Below are positions 6,741 to 7,395 of a stretch of DNA of 7,395 nucleotides, one piece after another. The position numbers were made by a program, and so were the translations under genes. Position 1 is the stretch's first letter, and every line of letters starts with the position of its first letter. The notes under the pieces are model-generated. The model saw only the letters and a list, made by a program, of their open reading frames with translations. It was not told the origin of the DNA and ran no database searches. The stretch is from positions 1-7,395 of the forward strand of contig JBIICM010000128.1 of NCBI GenBank assembly GCA_044238875.1. The letters are read 5' to 3'. The stretch comes from JAIBAI01 sp044238875. GTDB lineage: Bacteria > Bacteroidota > Bacteroidia > M30B66.

Positions 6741-7395
6741 ATGAAAAAACTGATAATGGTATTGCTGTTCGCAGGTACTTTAAACCAGATTTCGGCACAG
6801 CAAAAAACTGACTCGATGAGCATACATCCCGTGATTCAAAATACGGCATTGCTTACCCCCGAAAAGTGCATCAGTAAAGGGCTATGGGAGCCCTATGCAT
6901 ACGGACTGAACCCAAGGGTTGAACTTCAGAGTTATTTGCTGCTGAATGCCACAATGCCCAACTTCGGGGCGCGTGTGCAATACCACAAAAGTAAATCGGG
7001 TAAATTCATACTAACCGGCAACCATTATATAAGCTATTTTAGTTTATGGCTGAAATTCTGGCAAGGAGAAGGAACCGGAGCTATCATTACGCCTGAACTG
7101 AATATTCCAACTAAAATATTGATTCAAAATGGCATCACCGGCAGTTATATCTTCGGGCCGGCAATGTTGTTCAGTGCCGGTGTAGAATTCAGTTTCTGCA
7201 CCGGCAGAAAAATCGGGAATCTTTATACCGTAGATATGCCGCTTGTTTATCAGCGATTTGCGCCTGCCTTTACCGGGCCGGTCATTGCTTTTAAAACCAA
7301 TGTTCAGGGCAGGGTCTTCCGGAAGTTTCAATACCTGGCGCACGCCAATTTATTTCAGTTGACTGGAAACATCAGTTCCGTATTTGCTGAAGGAG
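6741..7395 (+). CDS. Predicted secreted protein, possibly outer-membrane beta-barrel, C-terminus outside window
   Basis: The frame is open from ATG 6741 to the window edge, giving 218 residues of an incomplete protein. It begins with a clear signal peptide (MKKLIMVLLFAGTLNQ, cleavage near ISA/QQ after residue 19). The mature part is rich in aromatic residues and glycine, with short alternating hydrophobic stretches and turns such as ILTGNHYISYFSLWLKFW (about 91-108), IITPELNIPTKILI (114-127), GSYIFGPAMLFSAGVEFSF (about 131-149) and LVYQRFAPAFTGPVIAF (about 166-182). This pattern resembles a Bacteroidota outer-membrane beta-barrel, but I recognise no named family. It starts 4 bp after the EEP gene's stop, so the two are probably co-transcribed and translationally coupled. 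That the gene is real is likely; the barrel assignment is inference. Confidence 0.82.
   Translation, partial: MKKLIMVLLFAGTLNQISAQQKTDSMSIHPVIQNTALLTPEKCISKGLWEPYAYGLNPRVELQSYLLLNATMPNFGARVQYHKSKSGKFILTGNHYISYFSLWLKFWQGEGTGAIITPELNIPTKILIQNGITGSYIFGPAMLFSAGVEFSFCTGRKIGNLYTVDMPLVYQRFAPAFTGPVIAFKTNVQGRVFRKFQYLAHANLFQLTGNISSVFAEG

Noticed and set aside
7044..7343. Minus-strand 99-codon frame at the right edge
   Set aside because: It is antisense to the gene starting at 6741, whose plus-strand frame has a signal peptide and stays open for 218 codons 4 bp after the EEP gene.

Overview
The window comes from the chromosome of a member of the Bacteroidota. The evidence is a type IX secretion (T9SS type A) sorting domain at the C-terminus of a large protease, relaxed lipoprotein signals, start codons preceded by A-rich sequence instead of Shine-Dalgarno motifs, and a choice-of-anchor B (LVIVD-repeat) protein. 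I cannot place it below phylum. Base composition looks even throughout, with no sign of a transferred island. I see no mobile elements, tRNA, rRNA or CRISPR.

Layout. Positions 1-765 (minus strand) hold the N-terminal 255 residues of a secreted choice-of-anchor B protein that runs off the left edge. A 102-bp divergent spacer separates it from a plus-strand series. That series is a lipoprotein di-heme cytochrome c peroxidase (868-1929), a multidomain secreted M36 (fungalysin-type) metalloprotease with a PA-domain insert and T9SS tail (2020-5469), a lipoprotein of the endonuclease/exonuclease/phosphatase (EEP) fold (5636-6736), and, 4 bp later, the first 218 codons of a predicted secreted, possibly beta-barrel, protein that runs off the right edge (6741-7395).

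All five products carry export signals, so the whole window encodes cell-envelope or secreted proteins. The peroxidase and protease are 90 bp apart and could share a transcript. The EEP lipoprotein and the putative barrel protein are almost certainly co-transcribed. A functional pathway linking all five is not evident. The peroxidase probably detoxifies peroxide in the periplasm, and the protease degrades extracellular protein.

I did not find convincing evidence of a previously undescribed system. The points most worth checking are the apparent loss of the distal His ligand of the peroxidase's peroxidatic heme, the conserved His motifs of the divergently transcribed LVIVD protein next to a heme enzyme, and the EEP/barrel gene pair.
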